Assembly: GCF_000146675.1 (NCBI RefSeq)
Contig: NZ_GL397214.1
Span: 1,199,887 to 1,263,886, forward strand
Length of the DNA: 64,000 nt
Reading direction: 5' to 3'
From: Hoylesella marshii DSM 16973 = JCM 13450
GTDB lineage: Bacteria; Bacteroidota; Bacteroidia; Bacteroidales; Bacteroidaceae
Shown here: piece by piece, positions 9,580 through 18,407 of the stretch
How the letters are laid out: each line of letters opens with the position of its first letter
Position numbering within the stretch: position 1 is the stretch's first letter
The notes under the pieces: generated by a model
The model's database searches: none
What the model saw: only the letters and a program-made list of their open reading frames with translations
What the model was told of the DNA's origin: nothing
Made by a program: the position numbers and the translations under genes

Positions 9580-10755
9580 TCATTCGCGGTTCTTATGTTG
9601 CATGTACCAGCGATGGGTGAAGCCCACATACATAAGCAGGGCGAAGGCGACGAGCAAAATAGCGACATACAAGAGCGTGGCGCGGTGGTGGGAAAGGAGG
9701 GCGATACCGAGAAAGATGCCCAGCGATACGCCCGACTCCCAGGTCAGAAAGAATGTGCTTTGGGAAGTGCCGCGTTGACAGTGTTTACTCAGCTTGATGA
9801 AAAACAAGAGAAACCGCGCACCTATCAGTGCTAATCCTAATCCCACGAACAAGGGTGCGATGACGTGTATCATCGGAAGCGGGCGGGTGAGAATCAGAAG
9901 CAGGGCTGTGCCGAAGAGCAACAATCCCGTTACCGTTTCGCTCTGCAGTTCGGCATTTGCGAAGACAATCTTGCGCACCACGATGGCCAGCAGGAAACCG
10001 GCCAACATCACACCATAGAACCATGCGTCGAACGAAAGCGTCATCAGCAGGCCGAGCGCCGTGGTAACGAGCATCAGATTGAGAAACAAGCACGCGCCGG
10101 AGGGCAGAAAGAAACGGTCGAGCGACACCACGCGCAGTGTTTCTTCAGGGGCTTTGAAGGGATAGCGGATGAGCGAGATAAAAAGCATGGACACCAACAC
10201 GGCACACACCGACACACCGAACACGGCATGCAGACCGAAATGTGCCTCAATCAACAGGGCTGCCATCGGTCCTAAAGCCACTGCGAACCGGTTGAAGCGT
10301 GTGGAAGCGACGTTGGCCTCGGTGCGGTGACACGAGCTGCACGTGTCGATGATAAGGGTGCTCGACAATACCATCTGTGCCAGCCCGAACGTGGCGCCGG
10401 TGATGAAGCGGAGGACAACCACAAGACCGTAGCTGCCCGTCTGCTGCCCGTTGATGAGATAAATACCGGTCATGGAGGCCGCCATCACGATGAGCGCAAC
10501 CATGCACACTTGATTGCGGCGATAACGTTGCACGAGATACGAACAGAACACTCCGAGAGCAAAGATGCCCACGCCGTAAGCACCCATACTGAGTGCCGTA
10601 TGCAGGGAAGAGAAATGTCGGCCGGCATCGAGCCATTGCAGCAACACGGGTATCTGCATGTAGACGGAAGTCGTGAGCAGCAGGTTGGCTAAAGCCATCA
10701 ACCAAAACTCCTTGTGCCAGAGTTTTACATGGGGGTGTGTATCCTGAATCATCAT
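9580..10755 (-). CDS. Major facilitator superfamily transporter
   Basis: Inner-membrane secondary transporter of 391 residues with about 12 hydrophobic segments. The MFS loop 2-3 pattern is present in modified form (AYGVGIFALGVFCSYLVQRYRRNQV), as is a cytoplasmic basic loop near residue 200. The N-terminus LWHKEFWLMALANLLL resembles Bacteroidota MFS proteins of unknown substrate. It follows panB on the same strand with a 45-base gap, so co-transcription is possible. The substrate cannot be assigned; export of a metabolite or drug is a guess. Confidence 0.8.
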   Translation of the reverse strand: MMIQDTHPHVKLWHKEFWLMALANLLLTTSVYMQIPVLLQWLDAGRHFSSLHTALSMGAYGVGIFALGVFCSYLVQRYRRNQVCMVALIVMAASMTGIYLINGQQTGSYGLVVVLRFITGATFGLAQMVLSSTLIIDTCSSCHRTEANVASTRFNRFAVALGPMAALLIEAHFGLHAVFGVSVCAVLVSMLFISLIRYPFKAPEETLRVVSLDRFFLPSGACLFLNLMLVTTALGLLMTLSFDAWFYGVMLAGFLLAIVVRKIVFANAELQSETVTGLLLFGTALLLILTRPLPMIHVIAPLFVGLGLALIGARFLLFFIKLSKHCQRGTSQSTFFLTWESGVSLGIFLGIALLSHHRATLLYVAILLVAFALLMYVGFTHRWYMQHKNRE

Positions 10756-10800
10756 ATCAAAACAAATAAGAATGGGTAAGGGTGCAGCGACGACGATGCA

Positions 10801-11622
10801 TCAGTACGACTCGTCGGCCGTGGGAAATGCGCTTTGCTTCACGTCGGCGACGTATCGCGCCACAGCATCAGTAACCACGGTGTGGAGGTCGGCATAAGTG
10901 CGCAGAAATTTCGGACGAAAACCTTGCGTCATGCCGAGCATATCGGTAACCACGAGCACTTGACCGTCGGTTTCGCTTCCGGCACCGATGCCGATGGTAG
11001 CGCACGAAACGCGCTGTGTAACTGTAGCGGCCAACGTGGCGGGCACTTTCTCGAGCGTAATGCCGAAGCAACCCGCAGCGTCGAGTGCCTGTGCATCTGC
11101 CAACAACCGCCGCGCCTCTTCCTCGTCTTTTGCGCGCACGCCATAGCCGCCGAAGCGATGGATGCTCTGCGGCGTCAGTCCGAGATGCCCCATCACGGGG
11201 ATGCCGGCGCGGATAATGCCTTCAATGACGGGAACAACAGCCTCGCCGCCCTCTATCTTCACTGCGTCCACACCCGTTTCCTTCATGATGCGGATGGCAT
11301 TTCGCAGTCCGTCTTCCCAGCTCACCTGATAGCTGCCGAAAGGCATGTCGCAAATCACGAGTGCATGCCGTACGGCGCGTTTCACAGCCCGTGCATGGTA
11401 AATCATCTCGTCTACCGTCTGCGGCAACGTCGTAGCGTGGCCGGCCATCACATTGGCGGCGGAATCGCCCACGAGGATGCAGTCCACGCCCGCACTGTCT
11501 ACGATACCCGCCATGGTATAGTCGTAAGACGTAAGCATCGAGATGCGTTCCCCGCGCTGTTTCATTTCAAAAAATGTGCGGGTGGTTATTTTCTTTCTCT
11601 CGTCTGATAAATATCCTGTCAT
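10801..11622 (-). CDS. panB: 3-methyl-2-oxobutanoate hydroxymethyltransferase
   Basis: First committed step of pantothenate synthesis: transfers a hydroxymethyl group from methylene-tetrahydrofolate to ketoisovalerate, giving ketopantoate. Family motifs are seen in order: MLTSYDYTMAGIVDSAGVD, LVGDSAANVMAGHATTLPQT, CDMPFGSYQ, the metal and substrate region VDAVKIEGG, GHLGLTPQS, and IGIGAGSETDGQVLVVTDM. Its 273 residues are standard. The ATG overlaps the stop of the upstream HAD gene by four bases, so the two are translationally coupled. Confidence 0.96.
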   Translation of the reverse strand: MTGYLSDERKKITTRTFFEMKQRGERISMLTSYDYTMAGIVDSAGVDCILVGDSAANVMAGHATTLPQTVDEMIYHARAVKRAVRHALVICDMPFGSYQVSWEDGLRNAIRIMKETGVDAVKIEGGEAVVPVIEGIIRAGIPVMGHLGLTPQSIHRFGGYGVRAKDEEEARRLLADAQALDAAGCFGITLEKVPATLAATVTQRVSCATIGIGAGSETDGQVLVVTDMLGMTQGFRPKFLRTYADLHTVVTDAVARYVADVKQSAFPTADESY

Positions 11623-12284
11623 GTCAATGTTCGGTTCATTATATCACATAAGGTGTTGTAATCGAGCTGCGCGAAGTCTTTCACCACGCAGTCCGAGAGT
11701 TGCGCGATGTCGGCCTCGCTGTTGGTCGTAGCGAGTCCCACGACATACATGCCTGCCGCGCGTCCTGCCCGCAGTCCGTTGAAGCTGTCTTCAAACACCA
11801 CGCAGCCTGCCACCTCGGCTCCTATGCGTGCCGCCGCTTTGAGGTAGCAATCCGGATGGGGTTTGCTCTCGGCAAAGTCCTCGGCCGTGAGGATGGCATC
11901 AAACATCGGTCGCATGTCGGGACGACACCGGTACACGTTCTCCATCTTCGCGCGATTCGAGCTGGTCACCACCGCCGTACGCACACCATGCTCGCGCAGT
12001 GAGGCGACGAACGCGGGAAGACCACGGATGTAGTCGAAGCGCATCTGTCGTTCAAAGTCGTCGAGTCGTTGGGTTATCTCGGCCTGCACCGCCTCCATGC
12101 CCGCGAAATAGCGGTCAAACAGCTGCACAAGCGTCTGCCCCTTGATTTGCTCTTCCAACCCGGGCTGTTCCGGATAATAATGCCGGAACTCTCTGCCCCA
12201 AAACTCGGTGTACTGCGGCTCACTGTCGAAGACAACGCCATCGAGGTCGAACAACGCAGCTTGGATTCTCTTCCTACTCATCAC
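11619..12284 (-). CDS. HAD-superfamily phosphatase/beta-phosphoglucomutase-like
   Basis: Cytoplasmic hydrolase of HAD subfamily IA. The nucleophile motif is FDLDGVVFDSEP (Asp17 and Asp19 near the N-terminus), motif II is VVTSSNRAKM, and the C-terminal acid motif is CVVFEDSFNGLRAGRAAGM. An alpha-helical cap lies between. Substrate is probably a sugar phosphate or a phosphorylated by-product. It is the first gene of a two-gene operon with panB, overlapping by four bases; a role in metabolite clean-up for that pathway is only a possibility. Confidence 0.88.
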   Translation of the reverse strand: MMSRKRIQAALFDLDGVVFDSEPQYTEFWGREFRHYYPEQPGLEEQIKGQTLVQLFDRYFAGMEAVQAEITQRLDDFERQMRFDYIRGLPAFVASLREHGVRTAVVTSSNRAKMENVYRCRPDMRPMFDAILTAEDFAESKPHPDCYLKAAARIGAEVAGCVVFEDSFNGLRAGRAAGMYVVGLATTNSEADIAQLSDCVVKDFAQLDYNTLCDIMNRTLT

Positions 12285-12312
12285 TGTCGATATGGAATGT
12301 AATAACAGGTTG

Positions 12313-12347
12313 CAAAATTACGCATTTATTTCGGTTTATACACCAAA
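12313..12347 (-). promoter_or_regulatory. Promoter of HAD-panB operon
   Basis: On the minus strand TAATTTTG (12320-12313) matches the -7 consensus; TTTG at 12347-12344 is the best -33 candidate but the spacer is 23, a little long. Confidence 0.5.
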
Positions 12348-12458
12348 AGCAGATAAATAACGCAAGAGCCACTCTTATGTCCTCCCAATGCAAGTCGCAG
12401 AATCTTCAAAAACTCTGCATGCACCTCGGATATAAGGAAAAATTCCCGTAAATTTTTA

Positions 12459-12790
12459 TCCGCTATGGCCGACGATAGGTAAATATTTAAAATAATATTG
12501 TCGGCTGTGGCCGATGGTGGTTAAATGATTAAAATAGTATTGTCGGCCGTGGCCGATGGTGGTTAAATGTTTAAAATAGTATTGTCGGCCGTGGCCGATG
12601 GTGGTTAAATGTTTAAAATAGTATCGTCGGCCGTGGCCGACGTGAATTAAAGTTAATAGAAACATCGTCGGCCGCGGCCGACGTAAATAAAACATAATAA
12701 AATTATCGTCGGCCGTGGCCGACGCAAATAAAAGTTAACGTGAACTATCGTCGGCCGCGGCCGACGCAGATAAAAAGTAATTTTACCTAT
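12459..12790. repeat. 42-bp tandem array around an 18-bp GC palindrome
   Basis: Eight units. Seven begin at 12499, 12541, 12583, 12625, 12666, 12707 and 12749, spaced 42, 42, 42, 41, 41 and 42 bp, with a diverged unit before them at 12459. Each starts with an 18-bp core like CGTCGGCCGTGGCCGACG; in the units at 12666 and 12749 the core is a perfect palindrome (CGTCGGCCGCGGCCGACG). Between cores are 23-24 bases of AT-rich DNA (TAAATGTTTAAAATAGTAT type). Units at 12541 and 12583 are identical. No open frame or promoter runs through; it lies between divergent transcription units. Confidence 0.9.
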
Positions 12791-12804
12791 CATTCTTTAT
12801 AAAA

Positions 12805-12950
12805 TCGGATGGAAAAATAAGCAATTACCTCTCTTTAGCTATAGATTTGGATAGAAAAATGAGTAATTACCTCTCTTCGGCTATAGATTTGGATAGAAAA
12901 ATAGGAAATTACCTATTTTTGGCTATAGATTTTTATATGAAAATGAGTAA
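12805..12950. repeat. Second 42-bp tandem array, unrelated unit
   Basis: Three units start at 12805, 12847 and 12889, exactly 42 bp apart, with a partial unit at 12931. Unit features are GGATAGAAAAAT, AATTACCTCTCTT and GGCTATAGAT. It directly follows the GC-palindrome array and keeps the same period with a different sequence. The rest of the gap to 13256 shows only the promoter listed next. Confidence 0.85.
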
Positions 12951-13221
12951 AAAACTGCCGAAAGCAGTGGCGGCGGAGAGGATTTTCCGGTAGAAACGAA
13001 GAGCGATGGTGGCGGAGAAGAGGAAAAGACGGGGGAAAGGGGTTTCGAGGCTCCCACAGAGCACGTAAAAGCAAAATCACCTCGGAAAAAGAAGCCTCAT
13101 ACATAGGATAAAAGCTCGTTGCCTGCCCGATGGTTGTCATGAGAGAACGTCATGGAGGTTAAAACTTTCGGACGGGTGCATAAAAAAGAGGGGGGAAGTC
13201 GCAGAGCATCATTTTATTTCG

Positions 13222-13229
13222 TACCTTTG
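13222..13229 (+). promoter_or_regulatory. -7 element of the DUF3298 lipoprotein gene
   Basis: TACCTTTG is an exact TAnnTTTG match 27 bases before the chosen ATG; no clear -33 box. Confidence 0.55.
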
Positions 13230-13256
13230 CAGCCACAGCAAAAAACAACAAGGAAA

Positions 13257-14066
13257 ATGAAGGAAAGAGGAATCGCTCTCATGGTCTGCGCTGCGGCAAT
13301 CGCCTTTTTATCGGGCTGCGGCAGCAAAAGCAAGTCGACCCTAACAACGAACAACATGCGGTTTGATAGTTTAGTGGTAGATACCGTCGTTCCGCTGTCC
13401 GCCACGGCCTCTGCACCTCGGGCTACACTCCGGCTCAATATCCACTATGCAGTGGGCGAGAGAGCGGACGTCGTCAATCGCGCCCTTCTGCAAGCAGGCA
13501 TCATCACGCTCTACAAACCCGTGGAGGCCGACACGGATATCCGGCAGATGGTGACCGCTTTTACGAAACAGTTTGTAGCCGACTACCAAGCTGATTACGG
13601 CAAAATCTATTGCGAGGAGGGGGGCGGCGAGTTGCTCAACGTGGAATATACCGTGGACACGAAAGTGGAGGAATTGCGCGAGGGTTGTATCGCTTATGTG
13701 GTGTCGGCCTATTACTTCGCGCTCGGGGCGCACGGTATCGATCAGACGCTCGTGAAAAACATCGACCTGAACACGGGACGCATCCTCGCGCTGCGCGACA
13801 TCTTCACCCCGGGCTATGAGAAGAGTCTCAACGAACTTATCGTGAAGAAACTCGCCGAACGGTTCAAAGTGAAAGACCTCGCCGGACTGAAAGCGCTGTT
13901 TGTCTTTGCCGACGGCGACGTGTATGCGCCCGACAATTTCGTTTTGGGAAGCGACGATATCACCTTTATCTATGGCGAAGATGAGATTGCACCGCATGCC
14001 GAGGGCGAGATTCGCATCAGCATAGACTACGACGAGTTGAAACAGATTCTGAAAAAAGACTTTTAA
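13257..14066 (+). CDS. Lipoprotein with DUF4163/DUF3298 (RsiV-like) domains
   Basis: The start at MKERGIALMVCAAAIAFLSGC gives a lipoprotein signal (lipobox LSGC) and lies just after a promoter element; an in-frame ATG at 13152 would precede that promoter. The mature protein of about 250 residues has the DUF4163-like N-terminal part (RLNIHYAVGERADVVNRAL) and a C-terminal DUF3298 domain (NLNTGRILALRDIF-like, here IDLNTGRILALRDIFTPGY, then ISIDYDELKQIL). In Firmicutes this domain binds lysozyme in anti-sigma RsiV; here it is an envelope lipoprotein of unknown role. It precedes rsmG by 12 bases. Confidence 0.82.
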   Translation: MKERGIALMVCAAAIAFLSGCGSKSKSTLTTNNMRFDSLVVDTVVPLSATASAPRATLRLNIHYAVGERADVVNRALLQAGIITLYKPVEADTDIRQMVTAFTKQFVADYQADYGKIYCEEGGGELLNVEYTVDTKVEELREGCIAYVVSAYYFALGAHGIDQTLVKNIDLNTGRILALRDIFTPGYEKSLNELIVKKLAERFKVKDLAGLKALFVFADGDVYAPDNFVLGSDDITFIYGEDEIAPHAEGEIRISIDYDELKQILKKDF

Positions 14067-14078
14067 ATCTCCCGACAC

Positions 14079-14705
14079 ATGGCAATGGAAGTATTACTGC
14101 GCTATTTTCCCACACTCACGGACCGACAGCAGGAGCAGTTTGCCGCTCTCGGCAGTCTGTATCCCGAATGGAATGCGAAGATAAACGTCATCTCCCGCAA
14201 GGATATCGACAACCTCTACGAGCATCACATCCTTCACTCGTTGGCCATTGCCAAGGCTGTGATGTTTCGTGCAGGCACGTCTGTTCTCGACTTGGGCACA
14301 GGCGGTGGATTTCCGGGCATCCCCCTTGCCATTTTGTTTCCCGATAGCCGCTTTCGTCTCATCGACGGCACGGGAAAGAAGATTCGCGTGGCCGCAGAGA
14401 TAGCTTCTGCCATCGGACTGACCAACGTGGAGGCGGTGCAACGGCGGGGAGAGGAGGAACGCGAACGGTTTGAGTTTGTGGTCAGTCGCGCTGTGATGCC
14501 GTTGCCCGACCTCGTGCGTCTTGTGCGCAAAAATATCTCTTCCACGCAGAAGAATGCACTGCCCAACGGACTGCTTTGCCTCAAAGGCGGCAACCTTGAG
14601 GGCGAGACGACTCCTTTCCGCCGTATAGTGCAGACCTATCAGCTCTCACAATGGTTTAGCGAGCCGTGGTTCCGCGAGAAACAACTGGTTTACATCCCCC
14701 TATAA
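14079..14705 (+). CDS. rsmG: 16S rRNA (guanine-527-N7)-methyltransferase
   Basis: Methylates N7 of G527 in the 530 loop of 16S rRNA using S-adenosylmethionine. The Rossmann SAM motif LDLGTGGGFPGIPLA lies near residues 67-81, with the preceding ISRKDIDNLYEHHILHSL and later FEFVVSRAVMPLPDLV as family signatures. Its 208 residues are typical. It follows the lipoprotein gene closely and is followed by the MBL gene after 12 bases, suggesting one transcript through ruvC. Confidence 0.95.
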   Translation: MAMEVLLRYFPTLTDRQQEQFAALGSLYPEWNAKINVISRKDIDNLYEHHILHSLAIAKAVMFRAGTSVLDLGTGGGFPGIPLAILFPDSRFRLIDGTGKKIRVAAEIASAIGLTNVEAVQRRGEEERERFEFVVSRAVMPLPDLVRLVRKNISSTQKNALPNGLLCLKGGNLEGETTPFRRIVQTYQLSQWFSEPWFREKQLVYIPL

Positions 14706-14717
14706 AAACGAAACAAA

Positions 14718-15362
14718 ATGCTGAATATACAACGCTTTGTATGCAATCCGCTGCAAGAAAACTGCTATGTGGTTGCCGACGAGACCCGCGAATGCGTAGT
14801 CATAGATTGCGGCGCTTTCTATCCCGAAGAGCGACAGGCCGTGGTGCAATATATCAACGACAGCGGTCTCAAACCCGTTCATCTGCTCTGCACCCACGCC
14901 CATATTGACCACAATTTCGGAAACAACACTCTCTACGAAACTTTCTGTTTGCAACCCGAAGTACACAAGGCCGACCTTCCGCTGATGGAAAAACTGCCCA
15001 TGCAGGCAGAGGCGTTGTTGGGTATCCGGCTCGACTATGAGATGCCGCCTGTGGGACGCGCGTTGCAAGAGACCGATGTCGTCCGCTTCGGCACGCATGT
15101 CTTTTCCATTATCCACACTCCGGGTCACACCCCGGGCGGCGTGTTCTTCTATTGCAAGGAAGAAAAAGTCGCCTTTTCCGGCGACACGCTTTTCAAAGGT
15201 TCTATCGGACGTACCGATTTTGAGGGCGGCAGCATGTTTCAAATCATCAACTCTCTGCGCTATATCGCCCAATTACCCGACGACACGACCGTCCTCTCCG
15301 GCCACGGCGAACGTACTACCATCGGCGACGAATTGCGCACCAATCCCTACATGGACAGATAA
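14718..15362 (+). CDS. MBL-fold metallo-hydrolase (glyoxalase II-like)
   Basis: Zinc hydrolase with the metallo-beta-lactamase motif THAHIDH (His60, His62, Asp64, His65), a further ligand region [10 protein letters not shown] near residues 135-145, [14 protein letters not shown] and a final SGHGERTT. It has the length (214) of the short glyoxalase II/persulfide-dioxygenase-like group found before ruvC in Prevotella. The substrate is probably a thioester or similar. It sits two bases upstream of ruvC, so translation is likely coupled. Confidence 0.88.
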   Translation: MLNIQRFVCNPLQENCYVVADETRECVVIDCGAFYPEERQAVVQYINDSGLKPVHLLCTHAHIDHNFGNNTLYETFCLQPEVHKADLPLMEKLPMQAEALLGIRLDYEMPPVGRALQETDVVRFGTHVFSIIHTPGHTPGGVFFYCKEEKVAFSGDTLFKGSIGRTDFEGGSMFQIINSLRYIAQLPDDTTVLSGHGERTTIGDELRTNPYMDR

Positions 15363-15364
15363 CG

Positions 15365-15928
15365 ATGGAGAAAGCAGAGCGAGTGATATTGGGCATCGAC
15401 CCGGGTACCAACGTGATGGGTTACGGCGTGATTGGCATCACGAACAACAAGGCACACATGATTTCAATGGGTGTCATCGACATGCGCAAGATGGCTGACC
15501 CTTACTTGCGGTTGGGCAAGATATTCGAACGTGTGACGGGTATCATCGAATCGTTTCTGCCTGACGAATTGGCCATTGAAGCTCCGTTTTTCGGAAAAAA
15601 TGTGCAATCGATGCTCAAACTCGGGCGCGCACAGGGCGTGGCCATCGCGGCCGCCATACGTCGCGACATTCCCATTCACGAATATGCTCCGCTGAAAATC
15701 AAAGTGGCCATCACCGGACAAGGACAAGCCTCCAAACAACAGGTGGCCGACATGTTGCGCCGCCTGCTCAACCTGCATAAAGAGGAACTGCCGCGCTTCA
15801 TGGATGCCACCGATGCCCTTGCCGCCGCCTACTGCCACTTTTTGCAGTCGGGCAGACCGTCGTCGGCCGCTTCATACAAGGGATGGAAAGATTTTGTGCA
15901 AAAGAATCCCAAGAAACTCTGCCGGTGA
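15365..15928 (+). CDS. ruvC: Holliday junction endonuclease RuvC
   Basis: Resolves four-way junctions during recombination with RuvAB. Catalytic acids are visible: Asp12 in [14 protein letters not shown], Glu in [12 protein letters not shown], and the C-terminal pair in [14 protein letters not shown]. Its 187 residues are standard. It is last in the cluster with rsmG and the MBL hydrolase. Confidence 0.96.
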   Translation: MEKAERVILGIDPGTNVMGYGVIGITNNKAHMISMGVIDMRKMADPYLRLGKIFERVTGIIESFLPDELAIEAPFFGKNVQSMLKLGRAQGVAIAAAIRRDIPIHEYAPLKIKVAITGQGQASKQQVADMLRRLLNLHKEELPRFMDATDALAAAYCHFLQSGRPSSAASYKGWKDFVQKNPKKLCR

Positions 15929-15987
15929 TAGCCGCGTCACCCAGAGAAGCTGTCCTTTGCAAAGGCATCACCACACCAAATAAAGCG

Positions 15988-16018
15988 AGTGGTACGCATC
16001 GTAACGATGCGTACCACT
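15988..16018. terminator. Perfect 15-bp inverted repeat after ruvC
   Basis: AGTGGTACGCATCGT pairs perfectly with ACGATGCGTACCACT across a one-base centre. There is no T-run, so it may be a weak terminator or a protein-binding dyad. It is the last feature before the accessory region. Confidence 0.5.
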
Positions 16019-16127
16019 CTGCATATAATAACGTGAGTTCGACGAATTCAGAACAAAGTAAGCTGTGTATCAATAGTCATATGTATCTATTCGCTAATAC
16101 AATGATGAGGCTTTTATAGATAATTTG

Positions 16128-16135
16128 TAACTTTG
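16128..16135 (+). promoter_or_regulatory. -7 element of the NERD gene
   Basis: TAACTTTG, exact TAnnTTTG match, 46 bases before the ATG. Confidence 0.5.
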
Positions 16136-16181
16136 CACACATATGTTCTATTTTGGAACATATTATTAAGTATCAAAACTT

Positions 16182-16931
16182 ATGACAGAGTTGGTTGTTA
16201 TTTCTTTTCTTGTTGTAGTCGCAGCATTATTGGTTTTCTTTCGTATTAACTATGCTAAAATACGAGGAAAATTTGGTGAAAAGCGTATTTCAAAACTTTT
16301 GATGTACCTGCCCGATGAGTATACTATCTTCAATGATGTATACATACATGAAAATAGTAAGAGTGTGCAGATTGATCATATTGTACTGTCTCCATACGGT
16401 ATCTTCGTGATTGAAACAAAGAATTTTAAAGGCTGGATCTATGGAAGTGAGAATGCAACTCAGTGGGCACAAAATATCTATGGAACGAAGTTCATGTTCC
16501 ATAATCCATTACTACAAAATTACAGTCATGTGAAAGCTTTGCAATCCTTATTTGGCTATCCTATTCAGTTCTTTATCCCGATTGTTGTTTTTGTTGGAAA
16601 TGCGGAATTGAAGGGCAATTATCCCAATCATAATGTCGTATATAGAGCGCAATTGTTAAGTACGATAGAGCAATATAAAAATGTTGTTCTTAGAGACGAT
16701 ATGTTGCAGAATGCCATTGGTAGACTCTCATATTCAAGTTTTAAGACAAAGGAGACAGCGTCATTGCATGTTAAGCAAGTGAGAAGTGAGGTGCAAGAAA
16801 AGAAAGCCAAGATAAGCCAAGGCATTTGTCCCCGTTGCGGCAGCGAGTTGATTTATAAAAAGGGGAAGTATGGATCATTCTATGGATGTAGTAGCTATCC
16901 CAAATGCCGTTATACTCTGAAGAAAGTATAA
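16182..16931 (+). CDS. Membrane-anchored NERD nuclease-like protein with topoisomerase-type zinc finger
   Basis: An N-terminal membrane segment (residues 4-22) precedes a NERD (nuclease-related) domain with the PD-(D/E)xK-like pattern VQIDHIVLSPYGIFVIETKN and GSENATQWAQ. The C-terminus has a four-cysteine zinc ribbon (CPRCGSEL, then CSSYPKCRY) of the kind found in topoisomerase I. NERD proteins often occur in defense or DNA-processing contexts. The AT-rich composition differs from ruvC and suggests it belongs to the accessory region. The true boundary of horizontal DNA on this side is not visible. Confidence 0.85.
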   Translation: MTELVVISFLVVVAALLVFFRINYAKIRGKFGEKRISKLLMYLPDEYTIFNDVYIHENSKSVQIDHIVLSPYGIFVIETKNFKGWIYGSENATQWAQNIYGTKFMFHNPLLQNYSHVKALQSLFGYPIQFFIPIVVFVGNAELKGNYPNHNVVYRAQLLSTIEQYKNVVLRDDMLQNAIGRLSYSSFKTKETASLHVKQVRSEVQEKKAKISQGICPRCGSELIYKKGKYGSFYGCSSYPKCRYTLKKV

Positions 16932-17072
16932 AGCGTACGGTTTCTTGAGGTTTTATCCGTATTCTAAAGTATATAGCTTAGCTCTATAAGTATACAATTA
17001 AGGCAGTTACACCTCGGTGTTGGCATAGGTATAGACAGAGTAAGACTGATGGAGCGTAAGGTGCACTGGCAC

Positions 17073-17966
17073 TTACTCGTATCTTACTATCCGCATCACG
17101 ACAGGTGTAAAGGTCAGCTGGGGCGCAAACCACATTCGGCTTTCCTTTTGGGTAGACAGTGTGCGGTGCTGGAGAAAATAAAGAAAGGCAGGTATCTCGG
17201 TTTTCAATTTCTGAAGAAAGTCGGTATCATCACTTTCCAGACGATTTATCTTCCTTACCCAATATCGGGTTTCTCCCATGTCTATAATGACAGGGAGCGA
17301 CTCGTTATTGGAGCACAACACGAACTTGGCAAAGAAGGAGATTTCGTCTCGGTCTTTACCCTTTGCTTCCACCTTATAAGAAAGAGTTGTGCTAAGGTTC
17401 TTCAATCTCTCACTATCTTCCCTGCGGTTGAGCAGCACCTCATCTACCACAATAAGCAGTTTACCAGCCCAATCAGAATTAAACTGACTGCGAAAATCCT
17501 CGTTGGTGTTGAAGGTTACGTTGTTCTGGAATACGGCTTTGAGAAAATTAAGGAACATGCTCTTGCCTGTATTGCGTTCTTCTGACACCATCAGGAGGAT
17601 GGGGAGTTTCTGCACGGGTTGGAGATAGAGCAACTGCAAGTAATCCATGCCCAACTCGTATTGTTCCCCGAAGATATGTCTTATCCGGGATTTGATGTGT
17701 AGGAACTCTCCTTCTTTTGACAGGTGTCCTATTGGCTCGTAGAGATTCAGAAACTTGTCAACCACTGGTTGATAGTTCATGTGGTTAGGAACGGTGCAGA
17801 AACCATCGTACTTTAGAACTGTGGCAATGAAATCCTTTCCATAGTCCTGCCGTAGCGTCTCATAGTTCCACACGATACGCTTCTTGACAAAACCACCATT
17901 GATGCATGGTTGGTTCACGATTTTCTATAAAGTCGTGCCAACACGGATAAATTCTTCCTGTACCAT
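17073..17966 (-). pseudogene. VapE/DUF5906-like replication protein, broken copy
   Basis: Near-identical over most of its length to the intact gene at 36533-37723. Translating from the ATG at 17966 gives MVQEEFIRVGTTL and then TAG where the intact copy has Tyr (TTLYKIV). The C-terminal third is missing: similarity stops near 17080, where the frame ends in FTPVVMRIVRYE. The P-loop region (SEERNTGKSMFLN) is intact. A decayed copy from an older related element. Confidence 0.85.
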
Positions 17967-17969
17967 AAG

Positions 17970-18262
17970 CTATTTCTGCATTAAGGGTTTGTTGCTCATG
18001 ATATACCTTTGAGCCTCTTGATTTATCTGTGCTGTGGTCTTAATAGGATTCTGCCGTAGCCACGCTTCAAGTTCTGCCTTCCAAAATAAAGCATTTTACC
18101 TTGCGGTTTGTAATGTGGTATCAGATTCCCTGATGTGAGTTTGTAGAGATAACTCTTTGAGAGGTTTAAGAACCTGCTGGCTTCTTCAAAACTCAGCACG
18201 TTCTTATTCATGAATACCATTTGTTCGAGTTCTTCAACTCGAGTTTCTAATGTCTTGTTCAT
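17970..18262 (-). pseudogene. Helix-turn-helix (excisionase-like) gene, frameshifted copy
   Basis: Copy of the intact 97-residue gene at 37727-38020. The first 62 residues agree (MNKTLETRVEELEQMVFMNK... to GKMLYF), then a single-base loss near 18083 shifts the frame. The lost tail (EAWLRQNPIKT and on to LMQK) is still readable in the other frame down to the stop at 17970. Confidence 0.85.
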
Positions 18263-18290
18263 ATTGAAAACATTTTGAATTAAACAATAT

Positions 18291-18334
18291 GAAGGTGCAC
18301 CTTCGCTAATTATTTGTTAGCGAGGGCAAAATTA
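18291..18334 (-). promoter_or_regulatory. Promoter and palindromic operator before the HTH pseudogene
   Basis: GAAGGTGCACCTTC (18291-18304) is a perfect palindrome; TAATTTTG on the minus strand at 18334-18327 is a -7 element. A second dyad, GCTAA-N7-TTAGC, lies at about 18305-18321. The same layout is kept at 38049-38092. Confidence 0.6.
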
Positions 18335-18407
18335 GAAACGATAAAAGTAAATGGCGTTGAGCAATGTTTGAGGTATCAACCTATGCTCAACCTACAGTCC
18401 TTGTACA

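Noticed and set aside
9376..9834. 152-codon plus-strand frame between the gltD-like and MFS genes
   Set aside because: It begins inside gltD and ends opposite the MFS gene; the terminator at 9507-9545 lies within it.
10834..11607. 257-codon plus-strand frame opposite panB
   Set aside because: panB has all family motifs; the antisense product is His/Arg-rich and featureless.
12459..12950. Possible CRISPR array
   Set aside because: The spacers between cores are similar to each other, period is 42 with 18-bp cores, and no cas gene is near; these are tandem repeats.
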